From assembly GCA_030156625.1 (NCBI GenBank), contig JASGMC010000012.1:1-34812 (forward strand): 34,812 nucleotides of DNA. Direction: 5' to 3'. Under the pieces are notes generated by a model. It saw nothing but the letters and a program-made list of their open reading frames with translations. It was not told the origin of the DNA and made no database searches. The DNA comes from Methanoculleus sp. Lineage in GTDB: Archaea; Halobacteriota; Methanomicrobia; Methanomicrobiales; Methanoculleaceae. Position 1 is the first letter of the stretch; each line of letters begins with the position of its first letter. Positions 1 to 8,672 of this stretch are shown piece by piece. Position numbers and translations under genes: made by a program.

Positions 1-410
1 GGGTTGATCGTCACGTGGCCGTATCCCGGCGGGAGCAGGATCTTGTCGCCGGCGGTCCCCTCGATCATCACCACGTCGTCGGCATCGCGGGTCTGGAGGA
101 GGTAGTGGCCCGTCCCCTCGAGCACCTCGTAGATCTCCGGGTAGAGTTCTCCTGCCGGGTTCTCGGTGTGGTAGTGCCCCTTCGTCTTGACGTACTCCCC
201 GCAGAGGGTCCGGGCGGGAATGACGGTGATATCGTAGCGGACGTGGTGCTGCCGGAGCCACTCCCGGTCGCTCTCGCTTTTCGCGAGATCGCGGTACATA
301 AAATAGAGGGGCTGATCGGAGGTGCAGCCGGGATCTGCGAGAACCTCGCGCATCTCCTCGATTGTCCTTGTCTGCGACTCCGGTTTAGGTCCGTCCCAGT
401 ACCCGTTCAT
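1..410 (-). CDS. pgiA: Cupin-type glucose-6-phosphate isomerase (5' part; runs off the window)
   Basis: This would interconvert glucose 6-phosphate and fructose 6-phosphate in the cytoplasm. About 136 residues are visible. The cupin metal-site pattern is clear: KGHYH at 77-81 (His79, His81), Glu88 nine residues after the first His, then PEIYEVLEG, and a second cupin strand with GYGH near 129-132. These match the ligand spacing known for archaeal cupin PGI (Pfam GPI) rather than the classical enzyme. The ATG at 408-410 overlaps the stop of the upstream surface-protein gene as ATGA, so the two are probably translationally coupled. The C-terminus lies outside the window. Confidence 0.9.
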   Translation of the reverse strand, partial: MNGYWDGPKPESQTRTIEEMREVLADPGCTSDQPLYFMYRDLAKSESDREWLRQHHVRYDITVIPARTLCGEYVKTKGHYHTENPAGELYPEIYEVLEGTGHYLLQTRDADDVVMIEGTAGDKILLPPGYGHVTIN

Positions 411-1693
411 CTCTGTTTCTTACGGTACACGAATATATAATACCCTGCTCCTGCGATGACGGCCAGAACGGCGACGAGGAAGACCGGATTGGTGAAGATA
501 GCGCCCTCTCTCCGCTCGAGCGCGACCGTTACTTTCATCGTATCCGATATCTTGCTGTTGTCGAGGTCGTCGCGGTAGCGGATCTCGGAGTCGATCCCGT
601 ACTTCTTCTCGGTGCCGTCGCCGTCGACGTTCACCTCGAACCGTGCCGTCGCGGTCTGTCCCGGGGCAAGGTCGCCGAGGAAGGCGGTGTCGTCGCTGCT
701 GGTGAAGGGGTCGACGGCGCTGATCCGGGCCTGGGCGTTGTAGACCGTCGCCGCCCCGACATTCTTATACACAACCTCGAGGATGCTCTTCTGCCCCAGG
801 TAGAGCGTCGATTCCGGCGAGACGACCTCGAAGGCGATCTTGCCGCCGACGGGAAGGCCAATCGTCGCCGACCGGGAGGTCACCGACGTCCCCTCGTAAT
901 CCTCGTAGGTGACCGCGACGTCCAGCGGGTAGGACTTTGGTTCGGCGGTGTCGGCGACCGAGACCTTGAACTTCACGTCCACCGTCTCTCCCGGCTCGAA
1001 CGTCCCGACGTAGGCGCTGCCGTCGGTGGGGATGAGCGGGCTAGCGCCGTTCCTCGTGACCTTTGCAATGGCGTTGTTCGCCGTGTCGTGCCCGATGTTC
1101 TTCAGGGTCAGGTAGATGTAGCCTTCCGTGCCGACGTTCAGCGACTCGGACCGCACGTCAAGGACCTCGACCTGGAGGTCGGGCGTGACCCGCACGGTGA
1201 GTGGCAGGGTTTCGGTCTTCTTCTGGTAGTTGTAGCGGAGGAGATCGCTCCCGTACTCTTCCGCATCCGCAAGGTAGGTGTAGGTGACCTCGAGCGGCAG
1301 CACGTAGGTGCCCGGTTCCGCGGAATCCGCCACCTTCACTTCGAACGTGGCGGTCGCGGCGGCCCCGCCCATAATGTCGCTTAAGAACTGGGGATCAGTC
1401 TTGATGGTAAACGGTGTATCGGTGCCCTTGAGTTCTACGGTAACCAGTTTCGCGGTGTTCGGCTGGTCATCGGGGGTGATGAGCGTCGAACCGACGATCT
1501 TGTGGGTATTCAGACCGCTATTGGATATGATAACCGCGAGATTGGTCTCGGCGCCCGGCGCGAACTCATTGGTGCCGGAGATCGTTGCCGACAGATCCGG
1601 ACTTCCATAGAGGTACTTGGTGCCCTGCGCCGCCCCCGGCGCAGCCAGGAGTGCCAGCAGGAGCATCAGTACCGGTACGTATTGCCAACGCAT
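407..1693 (-). CDS. COG1361-type surface protein with signal peptide and C-terminal membrane anchor
   Basis: A 428-residue extracytoplasmic protein. Residues 1-22 are a signal peptide (basic start, leucine-rich core, AAPGAAQ cleavage region). The body holds three or four repeated immunoglobulin-like beta modules with the recurring pattern 'PG(E/Q)T ... F.V.V...A.P..Y.L', as in NPCBM/NEW3 or CARDB-like domains of COG1361 S-layer-related proteins. A final hydrophobic segment (about 400-422) followed by YRKKQR is a membrane anchor. The ATG is preceded by a good ribosome site (AAGGTGA at 1696-1702 on the complement). It lies divergent to a TrmB regulator, with a TATA-like box and an inverted repeat between them, so TrmB control is plausible but inferred. 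The ligand or partner is unknown. Confidence 0.8.
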   Translation of the reverse strand: MRWQYVPVLMLLLALLAAPGAAQGTKYLYGSPDLSATISGTNEFAPGAETNLAVIISNSGLNTHKIVGSTLITPDDQPNTAKLVTVELKGTDTPFTIKTDPQFLSDIMGGAAATATFEVKVADSAEPGTYVLPLEVTYTYLADAEEYGSDLLRYNYQKKTETLPLTVRVTPDLQVEVLDVRSESLNVGTEGYIYLTLKNIGHDTANNAIAKVTRNGASPLIPTDGSAYVGTFEPGETVDVKFKVSVADTAEPKSYPLDVAVTYEDYEGTSVTSRSATIGLPVGGKIAFEVVSPESTLYLGQKSILEVVYKNVGAATVYNAQARISAVDPFTSSDDTAFLGDLAPGQTATARFEVNVDGDGTEKKYGIDSEIRYRDDLDNSKISDTMKVTVALERREGAIFTNPVFLVAVLAVIAGAGYYIFVYRKKQR

Positions 1694-1703
1694 GTCTTCA
1701 CCT

Positions 1704-1725
1704 TGTTGTTATTGTAGCAACAACA
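1704..1725. promoter_or_regulatory. Inverted repeat between divergent surface-protein and trmB genes (candidate operator)
   Basis: TGTTGTT at 1704-1710 and its exact reverse complement AACAACA at 1719-1725 are separated by 8 bases. The repeat lies 11 bases upstream of the surface-protein ATG, near the start point expected from the TATA-like box at 1740-1749. It could be bound by the adjacent TrmB protein. That is inference from position. Confidence 0.5.
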
Positions 1726-1739
1726 TTTATTGATGAACG

Positions 1740-1749
1740 GTATATATAC
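1740..1749 (-). promoter_or_regulatory. TATA-like box of the surface-protein gene
   Basis: An alternating TA tract (GTATATATAC-like) lies about 50 bases upstream of the minus-strand ATG at 1693. An archaeal start point about 25 bases downstream would fall around 1715-1720, inside the inverted repeat. The tract is too close to the trmB ATG (1758) to serve that gene. The TTTATT at 1726-1731 is better placed for trmB. Confidence 0.45.
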
Positions 1750-1757
1750 ATAATGGA

Positions 1758-2549
1758 ATGAAGGCTTCCCGGGATGTTCCAAACGCCCTCCTCGAATCCC
1801 TGAAATCACTGGGTCTCACGAAGTACGAAGCCCTCGTGTATATCGGGCTCCTCAGGACGGCAGGTGCGACTGCGACAGAGGTCCACGAGATCTCTGGCGT
1901 GCCGCGCGCGTCCGTCTACCCGGTCCTCGACCGGCTCGTCCAGAAGGAGCTGGTCAGTGTCTCCCACACGACGCCCAAGCGGTTTGACGCGGTTCCTCCC
2001 GACCAGGGCGTCGAGAACCTGATGCGCCGAATCGAGAGCGACGCCCAGAGCGCCCGGACGGCCCTCGATGCCCTCTACCGGGAGAAGGGGCCGGGAGGCC
2101 GGGGCGACCAGGAACTGATCTGGACCATCTACGGGGAGGAGAATATCAGGACCCGCCTTGCCGGCATGTTCCGGAGCGCGGAACGGAGCGTGGAGGTGCT
2201 GGCGACATGGGACCTCCTCCGGGAGAGCATGCTCAAACTGCTCGATCCCGTCCCCGACTCCGTGCCGGTCGACCTCGTCACCGAGCGCTGGGAGGGCGAG
2301 CAGCCTTCCCGGTTCCGGCTCCACGTCCTTCCCCTCGCCGTTTTGCAGGAGATTCGTTTCCCGGCGGATAAACTGCTGCCGTACGAGAGATCCGGTGTCT
2401 TTCTGGTGGACGACGCCCGGGCGCTGCTCTGGATGGAAGGGATCGACGGGCAGCCATCGGCCCTCTATTCGGAGTCTGCGGGGCTCGTCCTGTTTGTGCG
2501 GCGGCATATCACCACCGTCACCGAATGGGCAAGGGCTACGGTTCAATAA
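1758..2549 (+). CDS. TrmB-family transcriptional regulator
   Basis: A 263-residue DNA-binding protein. Residues 10-85 form the TrmB winged helix-turn-helix, with the family phrases 'LGLTKYEALVYIGLL', 'A(T)EVHEISGVPRASVYPVLDRL' and 'ELV'. A short coiled linker follows (about 85-112, RRIESDAQSARTALDAL). The rest is an effector region resembling the PLD-like C-terminal fold of TrmB proteins, and its ligand cannot be read from sequence. TrmB proteins usually respond to sugars or related metabolites. There is no ribosome site in front of ATG 1758, and an upstream ATG at 1753 stops at once, so a leaderless message is likely. It is divergent from a surface-protein gene and converges on the NrpR-like gene, with a 7-base overlap of the ends. 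Confidence 0.88.
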   Translation: MKASRDVPNALLESLKSLGLTKYEALVYIGLLRTAGATATEVHEISGVPRASVYPVLDRLVQKELVSVSHTTPKRFDAVPPDQGVENLMRRIESDAQSARTALDALYREKGPGGRGDQELIWTIYGEENIRTRLAGMFRSAERSVEVLATWDLLRESMLKLLDPVPDSVPVDLVTERWEGEQPSRFRLHVLPLAVLQEIRFPADKLLPYERSGVFLVDDARALLWMEGIDGQPSALYSESAGLVLFVRRHITTVTEWARATVQ

Positions 2550-3289
2550 TCCTCCAGGTAACCCATCTCGCGGATATCGATCAGCCCTTTGAGCGCCTTC
2601 GTCACCACCGATCTACCTGTCTCCTTGACGGCCGCCATCGCATTGGTGCCTCCGACCATCGCCACGCCCACGTATTGCGGGCTTACCGGAACCCCGAGCA
2701 GGGGGACGTTCGGGACGCCGACATCAAGGATGCCGGAGAAACTCATGGCCGTCAGTTCGTCGAGCACCGTATTCATGAGCGGTTCAGCCTCCATGTGGCA
2801 TTCCCGGATGTTTGCGAGGATATTGCCGTCCCTGCGGCGCATGACGTCGAGAATTGATGTGGTTTCCTGGGAGATCAGGACCTCAAGGGGGTCGAGCGTG
2901 GTGTCTCGGTAGAGGATCATGCTCGTGAACCGCCGCGGAACTCTTCCTTCGACCTCGACGATCCCCCCGCCGATAGGGTTGATCGGGATGCCGCGCCGGA
3001 GGAGGAGAGCGTCGAGGGTGATGCTGCACATCGTGCAGACGGCATGCTTGCCGTCCGGCACGGTGTAATCGCCGATCTGCTCGCCCGGCGCGGCGATCAG
3101 GATCCTGTCGCTGATGGTGATGCCCGCTTTGTGGGCCTCTTTTATGATGGAGAGCGCGAACTCGAGATCATGGCTCTCGATGAGCGAGAGGTTGTAGATG
3201 ATCGTCCCCGCGTCCTCCTCCGGGCGGTAGGTCACCCGGAGCGCGTACTCCTCGATACGGTGATTGGTGAACTTCAGGGGGCTGTGCAC
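2543..3289 (-). CDS. NrpR-type nitrogen regulator, effector domain only (NrpRII-like)
   Basis: 248 residues matching the NrpR regulatory domain (Pfam NRD1/DUF128), with typical phrases such as 'VPDGKHAVCTMCSITLDALLLRRGIP', 'GGGIVEVEGRVPRRFTSMI' and a C-terminal 'GVAMVGGTNAMAAVKETG'. In methanogens NrpR represses nitrogen-fixation and glutamine-synthetase genes and is released by 2-oxoglutarate. No winged-helix DNA-binding domain is visible at the N-terminus. This fits the separate effector partner (NrpRII) known in Methanosarcina, or a protein working with an NrpRI encoded elsewhere. The apparent start is GTG at 3287-3289 with a weak AGAGAT upstream. The 3' end overlaps that of trmB by 7 bases, tail to tail. 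Confidence 0.8.
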   Translation of the reverse strand: MHSPLKFTNHRIEEYALRVTYRPEEDAGTIIYNLSLIESHDLEFALSIIKEAHKAGITISDRILIAAPGEQIGDYTVPDGKHAVCTMCSITLDALLLRRGIPINPIGGGIVEVEGRVPRRFTSMILYRDTTLDPLEVLISQETTSILDVMRRRDGNILANIRECHMEAEPLMNTVLDELTAMSFSGILDVGVPNVPLLGVPVSPQYVGVAMVGGTNAMAAVKETGRSVVTKALKGLIDIREMGYLEDY

Positions 3290-3469
3290 TATCAGATCTC
3301 TTGCACGGCAGGGGAAAAAGTATTGCCTTCAAAGAGGGACCTCCGCGTTACAGTCGCGAGCCCGGCTTACTGCCGTTCTTATCCCGGCGGATTTCCGGCC
3401 CCTGTCCCCCTGCCCCCCCGACCTGCGGAGGGAAAACTTGTTCTATCTCCCTGTGGTATTGTAAGGTGA

Positions 3470-4435
3470 ATGGAAAGTGGGACTCGGGAAAAAGCCCGGA
3501 ACGTGCTGAAACGGATCCTGATCGCGGCCTCCTACGACGTCGAGGAAGTCGGCGACCCGCTGGATCTTTCTGCAATCGGGTGCGAAGACGCCATGGTGGT
3601 GCTCTGCTCGGACGACCTGGAGACGATTGAAAAATTCGATTCGATGACCTACCGCCTGCGCACCGGCGATGACGACTGGGTCTGCAGAAAACTGCTCTTC
3701 ACCCTCGATCCGGGGGTGCGGACGGAGGACTGCATCCTGTGGGGCGTGGACGAGTTCGTCCGGTACGCGGGCCGGGCGGCGCTTGCGGAGGTGCTCGGGC
3801 AGAGCCTGGTCCTGGACTTAGGCCGCCCGGCCCCGGCTATCCGGCGCGAACCGGTGGAGACCATCCCTGCAACGGTGGAGGAAGAGCCGGAAGACGGGCC
3901 GGAGTTGCCCCATCTCCCGGTGCAGGTCGCCGAGAAGCGTGCCTGCGGAATCGCCGGGCTGCACGGGACGGCGAAGTGCCGGTTCATTCCGTACTGGAAC
4001 TACCGCTACGTGAGCACCGGCGAGCGCGAGGTGAAGGATCGGCTGATCTCCTTCGACGCCGAAGGGGTCGGGGCCGTCAACGCCATCAACGGCCTGAAGA
4101 TGGAGATCGACCCCGACACCATCGAGCGGGGACCGGTCCCGTTCGGCTCCGAGATCGTGCCCGCCCGGCTCGTGCGGGAGGACGTGGAGGCGCAGCTCGT
4201 CCGGGATGTCGTCGACCGGCTCACCCAGCGGGTGCGGTTCCGCTACGAAAAGGGCGATGCCATCTTCTATGAGGAAAAGACCCTCAAACCCGACCGGAAC
4301 AACATCAAGGTCGACCTCGAGACCGTCTACGTGCCGGTCTGGCAGGTGCGGGGCGGGAGCAAGATCGTCGAGGTCAACGGGTTCACCGGCGAGGTTCTCT
4401 CGATGCCGATGGACGAGGGCGTCGAACTGCTGTAG
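3470..4435 (+). CDS. Conserved-looking protein of unknown function, paired with a flavoprotein disulfide reductase
   Basis: 321 residues, no signal peptide or membrane segment, not recognised. The N-terminal part (1-115) is a compact alpha/beta-looking domain. Residues 118-150 are an acidic, proline-rich linker. The C-terminal half begins with CRFIPYWNYRYVSTGE and ends with VYVPVWQVRGG and VEVNGFTGEV. This tryptophan- and tyrosine-rich repeat style occurs in small beta-domain proteins, but I cannot name a family. AAGGTGA abuts the ATG at 3470, which is close for a ribosome site, so the in-frame GTG at 3503 is a possible later start. The next gene begins 9 bases after the stop, so the two are probably one operon. 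Confidence 0.7.
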   Translation: MESGTREKARNVLKRILIAASYDVEEVGDPLDLSAIGCEDAMVVLCSDDLETIEKFDSMTYRLRTGDDDWVCRKLLFTLDPGVRTEDCILWGVDEFVRYAGRAALAEVLGQSLVLDLGRPAPAIRREPVETIPATVEEEPEDGPELPHLPVQVAEKRACGIAGLHGTAKCRFIPYWNYRYVSTGEREVKDRLISFDAEGVGAVNAINGLKMEIDPDTIERGPVPFGSEIVPARLVREDVEAQLVRDVVDRLTQRVRFRYEKGDAIFYEEKTLKPDRNNIKVDLETVYVPVWQVRGGSKIVEVNGFTGEVLSMPMDEGVELL

Positions 4436-4444
4436 GTAAGAATC

Positions 4445-5767
4445 ATGATCGTCGTCATTGGCGGCGGGCCCGCGGGAAGGCTCGGGGCGATGCACCTTGC
4501 ACAGGCCGGGGAGGAGGTCCGGCTCATCGAGCAGCGCAGCATCGGTGGACAGTGCCTCCACGAGCGGTGCATGACCATCTGCGCCTTAAACGACGTCGCC
4601 CGGCTCGTCGAGTACGCCCGGACCCAGAAGGACCTCGGTATCCTCGACTCGGTCCCGGGCGTCTCCTACCCGGCGATCCGGAGGCGGATCTGCGAGGTCC
4701 AGGAGAAGCTCTCCTCGGTCCTGGACGCCGAGACCCGGCAGGCGGGGGTCGAGGTCATTTACGGAGCCGTTGGCCGGCTGGAGGGGGGCCGGGTCTTCAT
4801 CGGCGACGAGGAGGTCCGGGCCGACGCGGTCCTCGCGGCCACCGGGTCGCGCCCGGCAATCCCCGACATCCCCGGAACCGAACTTCAGGGCGTCTACACC
4901 TACCAGACGCTCCCCGCGATGCCCGATCTTCCCCGCCGCATGGCCGTCATCGGCGGCGGGGTGGTGGCGGCGGAGTTCGCTCACATATTCCGTGCGTTCG
5001 GCTCCGAAGTCGAGATCGTCGCACGGCACGGGCTGCTCGCGGACCTCGATCCGAAGATGCGGTCCGCCGCGCTGCGCGACCTTGCCGGGGTCGGCATCCG
5101 CGAAGAGACCGCCGTCGCAGGTATCGAGGGGAGTGGAAGGGTCCGCTCGGTCCTGCTCGCCGACGGCGAGGAGCTCGAGGCCGATGCCGTCCTGCTTGCC
5201 ACCGGGCTCGTTCCTCGTTCGGAGTCGCTCCAGGGGCTCAGGAAGAGCCCGGACGGTGCCGTCATCGTCGATCGGCGGATGCGCACGAGCGTCGAGGGCG
5301 TCTACGCAGCCGGCGACGTCATCGGCCCGCCCTACCTCACTCCCGCGGCCCGCCGGGAAGGCGTGGTGGCGGCCGAAAACATCCTCGGCCGCGAGACCGT
5401 CATGGACTATGAGGGCATTCCCCAGGCGATGAGCCTCCGCTACGACTACGCTTTCGCCGCGGTCGGCGCCGACGAAGGCGTCACCCTCTCGGCCCCGGCC
5501 CCCGCAGGCCCCGGCTCGTTCTGGGACGTGGCGGGCGGCTGGGCGGGCCTTGCGCAGATCCGGGTCGATCCCGGGAGCGGCCGGCTCACCGGGGCCGCCG
5601 CCGCCGTTCCCGGGGCGGCGACCCTCCTCTCCTACGTCAGCTACCTGATGAAGCGGGGCGTCACCGTCGACGACTTCGACGAGATCGTCGAGGTCCACCC
5701 CTCGACCGACGGCGTCTACGGGCTCGCCCGCTACGCTGCCGGGATGCTCAAAAAGAAGAACGAGTGA
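4445..5767 (+). CDS. FAD-dependent pyridine nucleotide-disulfide oxidoreductase (dihydrolipoamide dehydrogenase-like)
   Basis: 440 residues with the complete class I disulfide reductase layout. The N-terminal FAD site is GGGPAG (6-11). The redox-active pair lies in GGQCLHERC (Cys37 and Cys42, four residues apart) with an extra Cys46. The NAD(P) site is 'VIGGGVVAAEFAHIF'. A second FAD motif reads 'TSVEGVYAAGDV', and a dimerisation domain ends in VHPSTDG. In lipoamide dehydrogenases this last motif is HPTxxE. Here His418 is kept but the Glu position is Gly423. Methanogens normally lack 2-oxoacid dehydrogenase complexes, so the substrate is open: another disulfide, a persulfide or a low-molecular-weight thiol. 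It appears co-transcribed with the preceding unknown gene. Confidence 0.85.
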   Translation: MIVVIGGGPAGRLGAMHLAQAGEEVRLIEQRSIGGQCLHERCMTICALNDVARLVEYARTQKDLGILDSVPGVSYPAIRRRICEVQEKLSSVLDAETRQAGVEVIYGAVGRLEGGRVFIGDEEVRADAVLAATGSRPAIPDIPGTELQGVYTYQTLPAMPDLPRRMAVIGGGVVAAEFAHIFRAFGSEVEIVARHGLLADLDPKMRSAALRDLAGVGIREETAVAGIEGSGRVRSVLLADGEELEADAVLLATGLVPRSESLQGLRKSPDGAVIVDRRMRTSVEGVYAAGDVIGPPYLTPAARREGVVAAENILGRETVMDYEGIPQAMSLRYDYAFAAVGADEGVTLSAPAPAGPGSFWDVAGGWAGLAQIRVDPGSGRLTGAAAAVPGAATLLSYVSYLMKRGVTVDDFDEIVEVHPSTDGVYGLARYAAGMLKKKNE

Positions 5768-5782
5768 TTCGTCCCGGCGGCT

Positions 5783-7405
5783 CTAGAGCTGCCGGAACAT
5801 CTGCCCGAACTTCGGGATGAAATCCTTTTTCCGGGACATGACGCCCTCGAGCCGGACGGGCTGGTCCCGCAGGTCCAGCTTGGTGATGCAGGCCTCGTCC
5901 CCGGCGGCGAAGAGGTCGCTCGCGTTACTAAAGACGTTCGTGAAGAGGGCGAAGAAGCAGTCGACCCCCATTGTTGTCCGCAGGTGCTCGATCTCGGCCC
6001 GGATCTCGTCGGCGTGGGTCTCTGCGAACGCAAACGACGACGTCATCACCTGCGAGACCATGAAGCTCCGCCCGAAGAGGTTGTAGCGCTTCATGTCCCG
6101 TGTGAGAAGTTCTTCCTTCGGGAGGCTATCGAGGTCCATGCCCTTCTGGATCAGTTCCGGCCCGAACTCGGCCGGGTCGACCCCGGCTATCTCCGCGAGG
6201 TACTCCGCCGCCCTGATATCCGCGGGCGTGGTCGTCGAGAGTTTCATCACCATCGTGTCCGAGAGGATCCCCGCGAGGAGGAGACCGGCGGTCGACGGCG
6301 TGGGCTCAATGGAGGCCTCGATGAACTTGTTCGCCACAATCGTCGAGGTCGACCCCACGGGGTCGTTGAGGAACCGCACCGGTTTTAAGGTGGAGATCGC
6401 CCCGAGGCGGTGGTGGTCGATGATCTCGAGGATATCTGCCTGTTCGATCCCGTCCACGGCCTGTGAATACTCGTTGTGGTCGAGGAGGATCACCGATTTC
6501 TGGACGTCCTGCATCAGCGTCGTCCGGGATATGAGCCCGATGTGGTGCCGCCCTTCCCCGACGACGCAGGCCGTCCTGAACTTGGAGTTCGAGACGACGC
6601 TTTTCGCGTACTCGAGGGAGTCTTCCATCCGGACCGTGGGGACGTCGGTCTCCATGATCATGCTCGCGGGGAGGGAGAGACTGATCATCTTGCCGACGCT
6701 GAAGGCGTCGAGTGTCGTCGCGAGCACCGAGGCCCCTCTCGTCCGGGCGGCGTCGATCACGCGCTCGCCCACCGGCGCACCTTCGGCGATGATGAGCGCG
6801 GCAACTCCTGCCGATACCAGGGCGAGCTGAGCCGGCTCGTTGTCCCCGACGATCGCGATATCGTCGGGCGTCATCCGGGAGAGGGTGACGTGCAGGGCGT
6901 CGATGACGGTGTAGACCCGGCCATCTCCGAGCGTCTCGCACGCCGGCACGACTACCCGGGCATCGAGGATGCGGGCGAGGGTATCGAGCGGCATCGGGAT
7001 GAGCGAGAGCTGTTCCCGGGGGTTCTTCCGGACGTAGGCCCGGGCGAGGCCATACTCGCTGACGAGGCCGACCAGGGTCTCGTTCTCGTCCGTGATCGGC
7101 ATGTTCCGCATGTCGTAGGTGTCCATCAGGGCGGCGACGTCGACCGTCGGGACGTCCTGCCGGACGCTCCGGGTATCGAGCGGTATATCCGATACGGTGG
7201 GCTCGACGCTCGCTACGTAGACCGGCGACTCGGCGTTGAACGTCTCGAGCGCAAACCTCGTCTCCGGGCTCACCTCCCCGCACCGGGCGGGAACGTACTT
7301 CCCCGGTTCGGCGTGGTTCAGGAGCTCGGCGTAGCCGATGACACTGCAGATGCTGTCGGTGTCGGGCTGTTTGTGGCCGATGATAACGATCTTGTTCTGT
7401 CCCAT
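5783..7405 (-). CDS. ppaC: Manganese-dependent (family II) inorganic pyrophosphatase with CBS and DRTGG regulatory insert
   Basis: Hydrolyses cytoplasmic pyrophosphate to phosphate. The 540 residues start at MGQNKIVIIGHKQPDTDSIC, carrying the family II metal motif GHxxPDxDS. A CBS domain follows (about 72-125), then a DRTGG-like region (about 150-250), a second CBS domain, the continuation of the DHH domain with VILLDHNE and EIIDHH, and a C-terminal DHHA2 domain. CBS-containing family II enzymes are regulated by adenine nucleotides, with the DRTGG insert linked to diadenosine polyphosphates in bacterial examples. That regulation is family knowledge. An open frame continues upstream to 7687, but GGAGAGC lies just before ATG 7403-7405 and the family begins there. 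Confidence 0.9.
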   Translation of the reverse strand: MGQNKIVIIGHKQPDTDSICSVIGYAELLNHAEPGKYVPARCGEVSPETRFALETFNAESPVYVASVEPTVSDIPLDTRSVRQDVPTVDVAALMDTYDMRNMPITDENETLVGLVSEYGLARAYVRKNPREQLSLIPMPLDTLARILDARVVVPACETLGDGRVYTVIDALHVTLSRMTPDDIAIVGDNEPAQLALVSAGVAALIIAEGAPVGERVIDAARTRGASVLATTLDAFSVGKMISLSLPASMIMETDVPTVRMEDSLEYAKSVVSNSKFRTACVVGEGRHHIGLISRTTLMQDVQKSVILLDHNEYSQAVDGIEQADILEIIDHHRLGAISTLKPVRFLNDPVGSTSTIVANKFIEASIEPTPSTAGLLLAGILSDTMVMKLSTTTPADIRAAEYLAEIAGVDPAEFGPELIQKGMDLDSLPKEELLTRDMKRYNLFGRSFMVSQVMTSSFAFAETHADEIRAEIEHLRTTMGVDCFFALFTNVFSNASDLFAAGDEACITKLDLRDQPVRLEGVMSRKKDFIPKFGQMFRQL

Positions 7406-7535
7406 GCTCTCCTCTGATCCCCGGCGGGGGAACGGTTGTCTCCAGAGGTATCGCCCTCTGCCGTCAAAGGTTTTATGCCGGCCCCCGGGCAGTGCGGGGG
7501 TAACGTTGAAGTAGAGGCTCTCTTCATTCTCCCGT

Positions 7536-8672
7536 GTGGGAACCGATCGCCCCGGGCCCGTCCCGGCCCTGTTCATCCTGGTATGCCTCTTCGTCTCCCC
7601 GGTCGCAGGAGCCGCGGGAGACGTGACGGTGACGTCCGTTGCGGTCGACCCGGCGGTCCTGATGCCGGGTGATGAGGGGACCATCACGGTTGCCGTGCAG
7701 AATTCCGGCCCCTCGACCGTCCCGCTCGGCGGGGCCCGCCTCTACGAGGACGGCGTCGTCCCGATGGGCGAACCCTACCCTTCGGTCGGGGACATCGGGG
7801 CGGGCCTCAACCGGACGTTCACCTTCGCCGTCCGGGCGGACGCCCCCAACGGGACCTATTACCCTCGTTTCTCCCTCGACCTCCGGGAGAACGGGACCCT
7901 CAGCCACCCGGTCCCGGTCCGGGTCGACGGCACCCCGCTCACCGCGTCGGTGGCCGATAGACCGGACGCCTTCGCCGCCGGCCGGACGGCCGAGATCACC
8001 GTCCGGGTGGGCAACCCGCGGCCGAACGCCGTCTCCGGCGTCCAGGTCGTCCCGCAGGGGACGAATTTCACCGTTACCCCCTCGAGCGCCTTCCTCGGGG
8101 CTCTCGCGCCCGACGGCTCCGGGACCGTCGTCTTCAACCTGACCCCGGCCGCCGAGACGGACGTCACATTCCGGGTGGTCTGGCGCAACGGGATCAACAC
8201 CCACACCGCCGACCTCGTGCTGCCGGTCGCGTTCGGCGAGGACAAACGGCAGGCGGACCCCGTCATCACCAACGTCGAGGTCGCCGCGGAGGGGGATATC
8301 TACCGGGCGACGGGCGACGTCATGAACGTGGGCCTCGAGCCCGCGCGGTCGGTGCTGATCGCCCCCGGCGCCCCCGCGACGCCCGTCGATCCCTTCCGGG
8401 TCTACGTCGTCGGGACGCTTGATCCCGACGACATCTCGACGTTCGAGGTGACGTTTGAGGCCGACGCCGGCGTGGAGGAAGTCCCGCTGGTCGTCGAGTA
8501 CCGGGACGACGACGGGAACCTCTACACCGCCGCACGGCCGGTATCGCTCGAGAACCGCACCGGAGAGGAGGCTGCCGATGCCGGGGGACCGGTCCCGGCA
8601 GTCGCCGCCGGCGTGCTGGTAATCGTCGCCGCACTGGCGGCGCTCTGGTACGTCAGGAGATGGCGGCGATGA
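7536..8672 (+). CDS. COG1361/CARDB-type exported protein with C-terminal anchor, first gene of a MacB-like ABC locus
   Basis: 378 residues. A signal peptide covers about 1-27 (ALFILVCLFVSPVAGAAG). Two or three beta modules follow with 'MPGDEGTITVAVQNSGPSTV' and 'AGRTAEITVRVGNPRPNAV' phrases typical of CARDB-like domains. A transmembrane segment near 350-372 ends in YVRRWRR. Start is GTG at 7536: an in-frame stop lies 24 bases upstream and no ATG is available. The gene runs into an ABC ATPase gene with a 13-base overlap and then a permease fragment. In methanogens this trio of COG1361 protein, ATPase and FtsX/MacB permease recurs as an export or envelope-stress unit, where the COG1361 protein probably plays the extracytoplasmic partner (inferred). 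Confidence 0.8.
   Translation: MGTDRPGPVPALFILVCLFVSPVAGAAGDVTVTSVAVDPAVLMPGDEGTITVAVQNSGPSTVPLGGARLYEDGVVPMGEPYPSVGDIGAGLNRTFTFAVRADAPNGTYYPRFSLDLRENGTLSHPVPVRVDGTPLTASVADRPDAFAAGRTAEITVRVGNPRPNAVSGVQVVPQGTNFTVTPSSAFLGALAPDGSGTVVFNLTPAAETDVTFRVVWRNGINTHTADLVLPVAFGEDKRQADPVITNVEVAAEGDIYRATGDVMNVGLEPARSVLIAPGAPATPVDPFRVYVVGTLDPDDISTFEVTFEADAGVEEVPLVVEYRDDDGNLYTAARPVSLENRTGEEAADAGGPVPAVAAGVLVIVAALAALWYVRRWRR

Noticed and set aside
5783-7687. Pyrophosphatase frame extended upstream to 7687
   Set aside because: The extra 94 residues are low-complexity antisense of the next gene's signal-peptide region. A ribosome site and the family start lie at 7405.
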